Below, in pieces: positions 49,601 to 61,482 of a stretch of DNA of 64,000 nucleotides. Source of the DNA: Drosophila persimilis (lineage: Eukaryota; Arthropoda; Insecta; Diptera; Drosophilidae); assembly GCF_003286085.1 (NCBI RefSeq), contig NW_020825312.1, positions 5,084,001-5,148,000 of the forward strand, read 5' to 3'. A program made the position numbers and the translations under genes. Position 1 is the stretch's first letter; every line of letters starts with the position of its first letter. The notes beneath the pieces were generated by a model. It ran no database searches. It saw only the letters and a list, made by a program, of their open reading frames with translations, and had not been told where the DNA came from.

Positions 49601-50310
49601 GCTTGAGTCACATCATTATGAATGCCAGTGCCCACAAGGTAAATACAGCCATGAGGAGGAAAGGGGAGCCCGAGCCCGAGGCCGAGACCGAGCCTGAGCC
49701 AGAGGAACCTGAACCAGAGGCAGGACCAGCGGGAAGGCCAGAAAGGACGCTGCTAAAGCAATCGAAAAGTGAAACCGATGTGCGTCGGTTAATGCTCAAG
49801 GCCATCAGCGAGCTGAAAATCAACCATAATGAGGATGGTAATGTTGGTGGGGACTCCTCAGATTCACATACCGCCCACCGCCACCCCTCCACATCCACGT
49901 CCACATCGATACAGTATCCGAACAGCAGCCACGGTAACGGCAGCGGCAGCGGCAACGGCAACACGGCTGGGCTTATACCTCGGCCACCGAAATTCGATCC
50001 AATTCTGTACAAGACCATCAACAGCATTAGTTTGCGCAAACAGCGACCCAGTTTGAGCCAACAGCATGTTGTGGATGCCAAGAATCTGGTGGTAGCAGCA
50101 ACTGTAGCTTCCTCAACGGAACTAGAGCCGGAGCCGGGGCCAGGGCAGGGGCAGGGGCAGGAGCCGCAGTTGGTCCCATTCAAAGCGAAATTGGAGGCCA
50201 TATTGCAGCGCGGACCCTCTCACCGCACCCAACAGCATCCGGACCCTGTCCGTCGCCAGCGTCCGCAGTCGACCCACGCTGAGCAGGAGACAGAGGAGGC
50301 GGAAAGCTGA
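46672..50310 (+). CDS. cationic amino acid transporter, long form (SLC7/CAT family, 1081 aa)
   Basis: Six coding exons, 46672-46912, 46982-47266, 47326-47430, 47494-48309, 48373-48648 and 48788-50310, join in phase. The protein is an SLC7A1-4-type transporter carrying arginine, lysine or ornithine across the plasma membrane. Diagnostic segments are [15 protein letters not shown] (residues 41-55), [20 protein letters not shown], whose Glu86 aligns with the essential Glu107 of mammalian CAT-1, then [49 protein letters not shown] and [20 protein letters not shown]. Fourteen membrane segments are expected, the last completed by [12 protein letters not shown]. The last exon adds a cytoplasmic tail of about 490 residues that is acidic, glutamine-rich and has a Glu-Pro repeat near residues 866-890 and a Gly/Ser/Asn run near 960-970. 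I know no domain for this tail. Transporter neighbours and the long tail recall D. melanogaster CG7255. Confidence 0.95.
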
Positions 50311-50910
50311 ATGGGGCTGGGGTGCTGTGCGGAGTGAAACCAAAGAGTGTGCAATATTTTTTCTTTTTTTTCCTAGCTGAAAGTAGTTAAACTTCCATGT
50401 GGACTGTAAAGAGCTGTAGATAAATAGTTGAATGTCAGCAATTTTCGATAGTATTAACAATGGAATTGTAGTGTTGTAGATCTTGAGATCTTCTAAAATC
50501 TCTAAAATACCTTCTATAGGTATATATGTATGTATATACATTAATATTTTTTTTCCTTGTATGCTGATATGGACGTTGTATTGTGATGGTAGAAAATTTA
50601 ACTTGGGGTAGTTAAATATAGAATAACACACACTACCCGCACAATCCGTAGAGTCCTTGTCACGGTTATCATACTGAAACTAGTCGTAGACCATAAAATA
50701 TATTTAATAAATTAAAAATGGTATTATAAAGGTGAAAGCAATTAGCCAAGTGCATGCCTGAACTGTTTTGTCAACAAATTTAACTAATTATATACATATG
50801 TGTATACAGGACTATCCATATACTTTCTGTATGGCCTGCCCAACAGCTACAGAGAGCTGCGACGACAAAGGGCTGGCTGGCAGAGACTCAAGTACAGCGA
50901 ACGGCTCTGA
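46672..50910 (+). CDS. cationic amino acid transporter, short form with alternative last exon (607 aa)
   Basis: The first five coding exons are shared with the long form (through 48648). Their phase-1 end can splice instead to 50810, after the acceptor TGTATACAG, skipping the long-tail exon. The exon then reads [20 protein letters not shown] and ends ERL before a TGA at 50908-50910. This closes the last membrane helix with a sequence like vertebrate CAT ends (for example GLLIYF.YG.WNS in CAT-2), and 607 residues is the usual family length. AATAAA at 51028-51033 fits its 3' end. Phase, splice site, stop and similarity all agree, but no transcript evidence is available here. Confidence 0.75.
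50706..50711 (+). promoter_or_regulatory. poly(A) signal of the long transporter transcript
   Basis: AATAAA lies about 395 bases after the long-form stop and about 100 bases before the alternative last exon, so its use would exclude that exon. Confidence 0.5.
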
Positions 50911-51027
50911 AAATGGTATTTCCTTCCGAAATCAAATAATTATAGATCTATGAAGCTATATCTACATACAATATGTGAATGGATCACTAAGATAATATGA
51001 TAAATTGTGAACAATTTGTTGGTTATA

Positions 51028-51033
51028 AATAAA
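51028..51033 (+). promoter_or_regulatory. poly(A) signal of the short transporter transcript
   Basis: AATAAA lies 118 bases after the short-form stop codon, a normal distance for a fly 3' UTR. Confidence 0.5.
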
Positions 51034-54000
51034 TGAAACTACATACATAGATGTAATTAATTAAAGTCAAATGTCTTACCTGATTGGGAGAGAAAGGACA
51101 GAAGTGGAAGAAAATAAATGTCGAGTTGCAGTTGCTGCAGCCGCTTCCGGAATCGAACCCCGGACGATCGTTCCGAGAGTGTGTTGCAGTATTAATAACC
51201 CAATGAATTGGGATCGTTCATTGTCGTTTAATTCCCAGTGGCCTTGTCTCAACTGGTCGTATCTCCCATGGGCCGTGCACTGGCTGACTTTGATAAATTA
51301 ATTTATTTCGGCTGATCGTCTCTCTGAGAATTCCCCCTCTTCCCGGTTGCCCCTGCCCTGCCACGAAAAACCCCTTCCCTTCCCTTCCCAAAACGTTTGG
51401 TATTCCCTTTTGCTTTTGCTGTTGCTGTTGCTTTGATTTTGATTAGTCTGAAACATCCCCTTGGGCTGGGGCTGGGGCTGGAGCTGGGGATGGGGCTGGG
51501 TCTGAGGCTGTCTTTTGTAGTATACTCGTACGTAATGCCTTCCTGCCCCTTTGGCCCTACACTTACACTGTCCTGATTTATGCGGACGTTCGTTGGGGCA
51601 TTTCTTTGGTTTGGTCAGGTCGCTCGAGCTGTTGATGCCAGTCTAGAGATTTGTCCAACCACAAGCCGAAACAACTGGCGACTGTTTGGCGACCCATCTC
51701 CTTACCAGAACTGGATCAGTCTGCTGTTCGAGCAGCATGGAATGCCATGCTATGCTATGGTATGGTATGCTATGGTATGGTATGGTATGGTATCGTATTG
51801 TTCTAGGGCGAAAGACGACGTTTGTGCTGCGTAAGTGTAACAAATTGTAATCGTATTTGGCGGGGACTTTGTCTGGGGCGTGCCCCAGAGTCTCCCCCGC
51901 TCTGTGTGTCTGAGCGGAGCTCCCCTCGGCGTGCCCTGCTCCCCTGTGCCCTATGCTTTGCTTTATTATTATTAACTTTGTTATGGGCCAGAGAGGAGTT
52001 GAAGAAGCTGCCTCAGAAGTCGTCCGGTGGTTGTTTTGGTTGTTTGCTACACTTGCTCCCTGGCTGTCCGCCCCCTTTATCTAGCCAACCGTTCAAATAG
52101 TTTTATGGCATATTTATGGGCGCCAAAACTTTAAGTTTCTTTGGCTAAGACTTTAAGACTGTCGGCAGGGCAGTCAGGTTGCTGGTTTTGGGGGGTGCCG
52201 AGTGTGGACGATGGTGGGGGTTGGTGTGGGTTGGCGTGACCCCGGAGAGCATTGACTCTGTGGGGCTCTGTGACAAATCGGCAAAGGGCGAAACTAATTA
52301 TTGTAAAGGGAGAGACAGGGAACGGGAGACAGCTCATGATATTACATTCTATTGCGAGTCCACCGAGTTTTAAGGGTAAATACCAGTACGCATATGAATA
52401 TTTAATACTCGCCTGTAGTTGTTTTCGGGCGGCAAAGGGGGGCTGCAGAAAAAACAATAGATTCGAAATGAGTAAAGAATATAAGAAATCAAAGAATGGA
52501 CACAAATCTAATTCAATAATAAATCAAAAGACTCAAGGATTGACAAAACGATTTCCAGATTTCATTCCCATACCATTCCGGATCGTCTGCAATAAAAAAT
52601 CCTCATTAATCCCGAAGTAAGGTTGTGTTTTTTCAAAATCCTTTTTAATGCAAGTATTTGAGTCTGCAAAAGCATATCTAATACTAGTGTTCGGAGCAGC
52701 AGCTGTCAATAGATCTAAAGATATCATCTATATTCCCTTCTAATATCTTCTATTGGAATCCATCAATGGAGAGATCATACTCGTAAATGTGGAGCAGGAT
52801 TACGTACTCTCTTTGGCTAGCAGAAGCTTTCTCAAAGTGAATATGCCATCCACAATTCTCCGATGGCTGCCTGGCAGCGTTAACATATTAGGACTATGCT
52901 ATGGAATCGATAACGAGAACGAATCTATTTGCTATATGGTCATATATGACTACGGAACCAGCAGACATGACCGGGACACACTTTGACCACTTTGAAAATG
53001 AAACTAGTAGATGTAGGCTTGAGCTTAGTTAACTTCCACTCCCAGGGCTGGGGACACTCGTTTGAAAAGTCTCTTCTCCAAATGAGTTGGACCCTCCACC
53101 TGTACTCACTCAGTGATCATCTCTTGTAATATTCAGCTCCCCTAACTTGGGGGCCCTAAGTACATTTTCGTCGCATGGAGTGCACAGTTATTTTTGAAGC
53201 TGTTTAGTTTGCCATTATTTTTTTTTCTCTTTTTTTTTTGCTGACTAAAGCGGCTTTTCCATATTCATAAAAATTGCGAGTTTTACCATTTCCTCTGTCC
53301 ATGTCCTGGGCGCATTCGGAGTCCACATACACACACAAACGCCAACAAAAAGTAATCCTCTTAACGTTGCAGGACAATTCTCAGCGTATTCGTTTGACTA
53401 TGGTCCAATCTCCCTGATTTTCTCATACGTATTTTGTTTTGCTGAATTGTTTCGAAAATTAAAATATGTGACAGAGGGACAGGGGGACAGGGGCACGGGG
53501 TAAGCGGGGAGGGTGCTTAGCCAAGAGCGGAAGTGGTCAGCAGGTAGAATACTGTAATTTCCAGTGCTGCAGTTGCAGTTGCAGCTCCAGCTCCTGCTCC
53601 CTGCTCCCTGCCACCGACCAAAGTCAATGGCACTCAACAAAAACATTTTGTCAAAACAAGGAAGGCGGCTGCTACTGTACGCAAAGTGGATCAGTTGATT
53701 TGTCCGGAAAAAATCCATCTGTAGTCAGAAGTGACAACAACAACAGCAGCACCGTACCCAACTGCAGCACAGATGCAGGCAGAACAGAACCGAACAGAAC
53801 GGAAGTCTCTCACAAAAAAAAGGATTAGCATTTTGGTGTAGCTGTTTTCCCAATCCGTCGTGACAACAGGACCAGCCACGGATATCGTCTATGTCAAGGT
53901 TTGGGCTTACAGTGGATCGAGTCCCTGCTGCCTGTGGTCTGTGCCTACGCACACACACATATGCTCGCCGGGGAATTGAGTTCGCTGGAGATTAACCCAT

Positions 54001-57000
54001 TGATAAATTTCCTGAGTGGATCTGGACCTGAATCTGGTTTGGTTCCAATATTAGGCCCCTAGTTAAATAAATGAAACCAAGGAGGAATCCATTGAGTGAG
54101 CGGCGATCAGTCGAAAGATAAGCGATTCACATCAAAGATATTCATAAACTGTTTATAGGGTTAGGAATTAACCTATTAAGGAGGTCCACTTTATCTATAG
54201 ATTAGCTAACAGATCGAGAAATGAATTCATTACTACTTAGCTCTCTTAAAGGGTTCTGCTTAGGAGGATTTCAATAGACTTCGAACTTTTCACTTGGATC
54301 TACATATGTCTAAAGGCTTATGTTGGGATCAGATCAGTACAAAGAACATAAGGTGATTATTGTTTGTTTTGCAATCCAATCTCTGAACGTTTGCGACCCA
54401 GTCAATTCCAATTGAACATTTCTTGGCCTCTACACACCTTCTTTAGTGGTCCAACTTCTATTGTTTCATCATTAGAACTCGCACAATCTATAAGACACTT
54501 TGGCAATTGTCAGTCAGCATTTTTTCTTGATTTTCATTACAGTATTTCGCTGGATGTCTCAGCCCTCTTACCATACAACAAACAATTAAATTTTATTCAG
54601 CCGCTTGGCTCCTTCTATTCCTTGGGTGCTCAACATAATTGCTCCTTTGTCATTTCCCACAACACAAGAAGGAACAAAAAAGTAGAGAATAGAGCAGGAG
54701 AATAGGGAATAGAGAACAGAGAGAAGACGGGAGACGGGAGAGAGTGAGAGTTGAAGAGGAAAATAATACGCTGTTGATTTTCAACTCGACTTCAATTGAT
54801 TCTTTCGAGGTCTCTCCTCCTTTTTTTCTCATTCATCTTGTTTGGGACAAATGGTGAGTGCTGGCCATAACCTTTGCTACTCCGCCTTCTTCATCTTCTT
54901 GTTCTTCTTCTGGAAATATATATATTTTTTAAAATTTGTCCCTTTCTTCTCCATCATTCCATCATATTTCGTTGTATCCTCGGGCATTTGAAAATTTTTA
55001 AAGAAGAATAATATTTACAAAGCGGCGCACAATAGTAGGGCAGAGCAGAGCAGAGCGGAGTGGAATGGGACGGGACGGGACAGGACAGAGCAGGACTCTA
55101 GGATAGGGCATTGTTTTCGCATTCAATTCCCTGACAACAAGCATTATTGAGAATCTGAAATGTTTCTAATGCACAAACAGACACACACACACACAAACAC
55201 GAGAACACACACACGCACACAGACTCGCAACCGCCCTCTCCATCTGGCTGTCTGTGAGTGTGAATGCGCTTAGAATGTTAACCAAGCCAACCAAGCAATT
55301 CAAATTCAATTTGCCCCATTATGTGAGGCCCATTGTTCCTGGCTAAATTCTTCGGGGCTGAGAGGCTGAGAGGCATTGAGGGGCATTCAGAGAGAGAGAG
55401 AGAGAGAGCGAGCGAGCCAGGCCAAGACTGCAAGCCAAGTTAAGTGCAATACAAAAGGCAGTCAGATTAAAAATGTGCAAAAGACACCCGAGAAGGAGAC
55501 ATTGAGAGAGAGAGAGAGAGAGAGAGGGAGGAGGAGTGAGAGAGAGAGATGGACGAAAGGGAACCACTCTTAAAGCTAAATGAATGCAATAAGTAAATAA
55601 CAAAATGTCGTTACCATTTTCTGACGCACTCACTCTCCAGCCACATTTCTCTTTCCTTCCATCTCTCTCACTCTATCTCCCTCTGATTCTCTCCACATCT
55701 TTTCAGCTCTCCAGAACAATGGGAATGTCAGCATTTGCAGTTGCAGTTGCATTTGCCGTTGACATCCTGGCCTGGCCTGCCCTGGCCTGCCCTGAATCCT
55801 GAATGCAGACAACCCAACAGCAACAGAAACAGGAACAAATTCTCCCTTCTCACAGCTGTCAGCGTCAGCGGCAACAAATTGCGCGCAAAGTTCGTATTAG
55901 AAAAGGGGGTGGTGGGGTGTGTGGGTGGGGTAGGGTTGGGGGTTGAGGAATAGTGGAGGTGAAGTTGTAAGTAAGTACAGGAATCGGCCTATCATTATGT
56001 GGGAGCCAACCGTGCAACATGCGACAGCTGAATGCACTTTTTAATTAGTGAAAAATGCAATCGAATAAAGATCTTGGGCTAGATTTATAAAGCCACATCT
56101 TATATGTAAATGTTATATGAATGGCTTTGGCTAGAAAACTCAACGTTGTAGTTTGCTGTAGTCTTGAGTACTAATTACTCCTGGAACGTTTTCCAACTAT
56201 ATCTAGATGTAGTCTTTTCTACCGACACTTAACTCTCATTTTCAAATCCCATGTCTCCATTTATAGTTTGTGGTACGAGTTCTGTTACAAAACAATCCAC
56301 CGACTCTATAGTACCCTTGGCGTGGAGATATTGAGCTTTCGTTTTGGGTCCGCATTGCGTTCGCTCATTTGCCAGCGGCAGTAGGAGCTTCATCATCGTC
56401 GTCCTCATCAGGAGTCATCATCAGCCAGCAGCCGGCAGCCGGCAGCCAGCAGCCAGCAGCCAACAGCTAGCATTCAGCACATCAAGTGGCAATCATATTA
56501 ACTGGCTTAATTGTCAACACATAGCCGGGGGCAGGAGCGGGAGCAGAGCTCCCCTCCTTGTTGCGGGTGCCAGTTTGTTAACAAGTTGCCAGGAGCTGTT
56601 AATGGTTGCTAGTTTGGGGGGGGGGGCAGTGGGAATGGGGAGCGGTGGGGAGTGGAGGGGAAAGCGTGAAGCCTACAATTCCTGATTACAGTCACAAATG
56701 TGCGAATTACAAATGCTCATTAGCCGCAATTTTTCGACACTCAACGTGTGGTTTGTCATTGGCAATATAAATGGGAACCGGAAAGGGAAGTTGAAGGGGC
56801 TGGGGATGGGGAAAGGCCATGGTTAGTTAGTAGTTAGGGACATTTTTCCGTGCTTTCGGAAGCGCTAACTAATGACAAACACACCCATGACCACCCATCA
56901 CAATCCTAATCGGACCCCAAATCTGGGCTGAAGGACAATCGCCATTCTCAATTAATTTTTAGTGTCCCGAAACGCGTATGAAGTTTCGAGTGCAATATTT

Positions 57001-57884
57001 GAGGGGAGCGTAGGAGAACGCGAAATGGCGCCACGTGCCAAATGACAGAATAGGAATGATGCTGCTGCTGCTGCCATGGCACTAGTCAACAAAGAGATTC
57101 ATCTTTAACCGCCAAATCCAAATCCGACCACCCACTCAGCAACAGCGACAGCAACAGCAACATCATCGTCATCGTCATCATCATCATTCGCCATCAGCGT
57201 CCTGTCTTGTCTTCGCGTACTTGTCTCTGTCAAGATGTATGCAAACTAATCACACGCAAGCATTTGATGCGTTTAACACCCACACACCCACACACCCGCA
57301 CAGCCACACACAATTGAGAGAGATACACACAAACATATGTACGTGTACATACAGACTGTTGGTTGATGGTAGTCCTATGTACGGATAGATAAAGATGGGA
57401 AGAGCTAAGTAATTGCGTCTGTCAGGGGGACTTGCTAGGAGTTTTGAATGAAGTATACGACAAATCGGATACACTATATGGAATTTAGCTGTTCGTTATA
57501 TGTATATCTTGGCTAGGCCAAAAGTTTTACTAGATAAATATGTATTTCCCTATATAATAGGATGGTCTTTGATTATTTCGATTGAATGAGTAGTCCCTAC
57601 AAAAATCGATGGGAGAGCTGATCATTATATAATAAATATTCTAGATAAGGAAATTCCACAGATCTCAACAGATTATTATTATTAAACAGATTTTTTGCTT
57701 AATAAATGCAGGAAAGAACCTTTGTGGGAGGGTCAGAAATATTCGTATACGGCGAATGGGATAGTGCTTCCGAAGCTGTTCATTTGTACGTATATTATAA
57801 TGTTGGTAATTTAAACATTTCAAATCAAATCTAAACGTCAGCTGGTTAGCAGCTGCGACCCTTTCGGGGGGCCAAGGGGAAAGA

Positions 57885-57889
<5 letters not shown>
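51034..57889. other. intergenic, no supported gene
   Basis: It contains a Pol III B-box-like word on the minus strand (51149-51159), GGGGCT repeats at 51463-51500, ATGGT/ATGCT repeats at about 51745-51795, AT-rich DNA near 54960, (CA)n near 55182-55196, (GA)n at 55389-55408 and about 55505-55550, a CAGCCAG/CAGCCGG run near 56420-56465 and an 11-base G run at 56616-56626. No coding exon or RNA gene can be supported. Confidence 0.55.
55389..55408. repeat. (GA)n tract
   Basis: Uninterrupted GA units, with a second tract about 110 bases further on. Such tracts can bind the fly GAGA factor. Confidence 0.8.

Positions 57890-57925
<36 letters not shown>
57890..57925. repeat. (GA)18 microsatellite
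   Basis: Thirty-six bases of perfect alternating G and A, the longest pure dinucleotide tract I noticed in the window. It is a mirror-symmetric purine tract and a possible GAGA factor platform. Confidence 0.9.
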
Positions 57926-57932
<7 letters not shown>

Positions 57933-58365
57933 CAAGAAATAGCTGGATGAGTCGCCAAATGGAAATTGTCAGCAGCATTGAAATGAAAGTGGAGATTGGA
58001 AAATGGCAGCAACAGCAGCTCCACTAGAACCAGAACTAAAACGAGACCAAAGCCACAAGGCAGTTTTGATGAGAAGCAGTTGGCTCTCCTCTCCTCTCCG
58101 CTCTGCTCCGCTCGTCTCCCACGACCCCTCTGCTCCGACACGCTGCATAATAAATCGACTTGTAAATGCAATAAATTTTCTATTGAGCCGCCCCCTCCGG
58201 CAGAAGGGAAGAAAAGGAAATGAATTTAAAACGCTTTAAGCCCAGAACCTGAAATCTAATGAAGTAAGCTCCCCGAAACATTTGTTTTTCCCTCTAAAAA
58301 ACGCCAAAAATGTCCAAATGTGTAGGGCAAGTGGTGGGGAATGAATAGGGATAGCGGTGCGGAGA

Positions 58366-58381
58366 GGGGGGGGGGGGGGGG
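58366..58381 (+). repeat. G16 homopolymer run
   Basis: Sixteen consecutive G residues. The exact length is prone to sequencing and replication slippage. Confidence 0.85.
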
Positions 58382-58753
58382 AGGAGCGGAGGCGAGGCAA
58401 GTGCCAGGCGAAAACAAGAAAACAAATCACGTTTTAATTTTGTTTAACTAAATACGAAAATCGCATACAGAACACTGTACTGTAGAGAAAGAGAGAGTGC
58501 GGTGAGGAGGTGTAGGTGTAGGTGTTTCGGGTCGGCGGTAGTGTCTGCAGTGGGAAGAGGAAGGGGAAGGGGAGGGGAATCACCCGCCTGGTGACGTGCA
58601 ACTCTCGACGCCATTTTGTGCGCTGTCATGCCATACACAATTAAAGCGCCCAGGATCTAGGAAACCTCCACAGTAGAGTGGAGCTATGTCTATCCCATAC
58701 AAGTATGTGGGTCGGGAGGGTAGCCGGGTGTCGAGTTCGGGGGTGGATGGACT

Positions 58754-58787
58754 GGGGCCGGGGCTGGGGCTGGGGCTGGGGCTTGGG
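58754..58787 (+). repeat. (GGGGCT)n repeat, G-quadruplex-like
   Basis: Five GGGG runs and a final GGG run with two- or three-base spacers. Confidence 0.8.
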
Positions 58788-61440
58788 TCAGGAATAGGGG
58801 CCACCGGGGCTCCCTGGTAACGTCTAGCTCAACGTCTAGTTGTAGGGAAATTAAATTAAAATTCACTTGCACGTAAAAAGTCTGGGCCAATTGGGGTACG
58901 CAAGGAGCATGGCAAGCGGGGCCACAGCAGAGGGGTGCGGATTGAGTTGAGTGGGTATGAGGAGGGAGAGGGGCTGGAATTCTGTCGGTTAAGTTAGTAA
59001 GTCAGCGGGTGATTGGAAAACTGTGCAGATATTTTTTGTTTTTCGAGCGAGTGGAACAACAAAATTAATTCGTCGAGTTTGAAATAACAACTAATAGAAA
59101 AGGAGAGGTGGTGCAGCGAAACAAAACTACGCTAATGATATACACAAGTTAAAATTTCAATAAAATAATTCAATTTCGCGGGAGAATTTTTCACAGAGAT
59201 TGCGAACGCGAGTGCGAATGATTTCAGCATTAAAAGAGCTAATGAAATGCTAAATTAGTAACAGAAATATGGATAACTGAGTCTTAAACTGGGGGTTTGA
59301 CCGATTTTTATGCAATTATTTTGAGGATAATTTGTACGTGGAACGAGTAAAGCAAAAACATGAACGAAATCATGAACTACAATTGGAACGGAGACAGACC
59401 TCCCCTAAAACGCCAACAAGTGTATCGAGCATTTACATCCACTTTGTTTCTTCATCTCGCACTCGAGTACGAGTCAAATATTGACTATTCCGCTCATACG
59501 AAAGTTCTGATTGGTAAAGCAAACAGAGAATGTCCATTCTTTGATTCAGATGGTTCATTGAGCCAGATCCAAACCCGTTCCTGAAGCCCATTCGCACAAT
59601 ATATGTACTAATACTGAGGTAAATGGTTTGCCGGACCAGCTAGTTTAAGTTTGAAATATTTCTCTATCGTTTGCCAGCCAATGCGGATCATAAAATTGTC
59701 AGCTAACTTATTACTGTGAAACATTGTTTCTCGAAGTACTTCATGTACATCATCACCGATCGCATTATCTCTAGGGGTCTGCTCTTCTCTTCTCGACTCC
59801 CTCGACTCTCTTCAGAATCGTTGCTCTATATCATTGCCAACAAGCGGGACTATTTTTAGTGAAGGTCATGATAAATGACACCAAAAGTATCAAAATACAA
59901 TGGAAACTACTCAGACGAAGAGGAAACATGCTCGCATGTGACAGCAGCTGCCGCTAAGTGCCCAGCGTTTGGGGGCGTTAGATTTAGTGCCTGAACTATG
60001 ATACATATGCAGATTATTCCAAAGATAAGCGGAAAGTCGAAGAGGAAGGGTAGTGGAGCTGCTGCAGGTCTCGAGTACAAGGAAAACCTTTTTCCTCAAC
60101 AGTAACCACAGAAGGACAGACTTATGAGCGCGCTTCACCTTGGAAGGCCCCACACGGCTGTCAGCATCTTATTGAGCGTACATAAACACATTAGCTGCGG
60201 TCGCATCCATGGGATTCAGATACACCCAAGGCCGAGAGCTCAGTGTTGCGGCAGTCCCTTTGGTCTACACAAACCCGAAAACTATAACTAATTTCGAAAC
60301 AAGAGAGACAGAGAAAGAGAGAGACGAGAGACGAGAACAGGGGTAGAGACTACAAGCAAAGGATAATTACTGGAAAAAGAGTGCAGCATATGGCAGAGTT
60401 AGAGCAGGGAGAGGCGGTGCCGAGACCCAGACAAGAACAGCCATATGGCCCAGAAGCGGTTCCGTCTCCCAACTCGTCGATACTCAGAGTAACAGCAGGG
60501 CAGGCAGGCAGAAAAAACTCTTCCTATTCGCTTCGCTTAGGTTTTCTTAAAAGTCATATCCTGGAGCCGTCATTCCGTCAGCTGACTGTCGCTGGGATCT
60601 ATCATGATCTTGTTTGTGCTGGCCCAACATCATCCAGATTGATAAATAGATTTCTTGTTGTTTTCTTTTTTTATTTTTTGGGATACGCATCAAATTAAAG
60701 AACCCGAACTTGTTAGATCGATACATGAAAGACTGTTAAGTCATTCCCTAAAAAACACACGAGGATGCTTAAAATCTAGTTAAGGGAATTTCTTTGTAAC
60801 ATTTTTTACTTTCTACGGTAGGCATATGGATTTTGATCTTTGACAGAAAAGGTGTGAGGATAAGCGCAGATATCTTTCTACGTATTTGGTCGGAAATCGA
60901 GAGGAAATAAGTTGAACTTATGGTGATGATATGAGATGAATGGTGAAAATTGGGGCCTCTCTGGCCTCTCCGAAGACTCGTTGACAGCATCGATTGTTGG
61001 CAGTTGATCCTAAGCCGATTATGCTGCAGCTTCAGTTCCGTTCTATTCAATCTCTTAAGAGGCCATCACATGGTGCAGCAGGCCATCTTAAGCATGAGTG
61101 GATATAATAGGATCTATGACCTTTTCGAGGAAGGGCGGCACTCGAATACATGGGCTCGGCTTTGCAGGCCGGCTGTTGTTGACACAACAAGAAATTTGAG
61201 AACCAAAGAAGTGTACAAGAATAAGAATAAGAATAAGAACACAAAGTGGATCACTGCAGTTAGTAGGAAACGATTTCTACGGATAGGCTTAAAAAATATG
61301 TCATAAAATATATCGTTTGGCTTCTGGTTTCATTTTTGAGCAAAATAAGTAGAATCGCACCCCGTCCATCTCATTATTTAAACATCAGTTTAGCACATAT
61401 CAAACATTTCAAAGCTTTTCGTTTCACAAATTGTCAATTG

Positions 61441-61482
61441 CCATTGGCCATTGGCCATTTGCCATTGGCCATTGGCCATTGG
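61441..61482. repeat. six tandem CCATTGG units
   Basis: Six 7-bp units, five exact and one CCATTTG. Each exact unit contains ATTGG (an inverted CCAAT box), and the unit junctions form the GCCAT word that is the core of the Pleiohomeotic site. Confidence 0.85.

Noticed and set aside
49608-50201. 197-residue minus-strand open frame
   Set aside because: It lies antisense to the transporter's long-tail exon and reflects its repeat composition.
50768-50953. 61-residue frame starting MSTNLTNY over the alternative last exon
   Set aside because: This is a shifted frame. The exon at 50810-50910 is read in another phase that continues the transporter.
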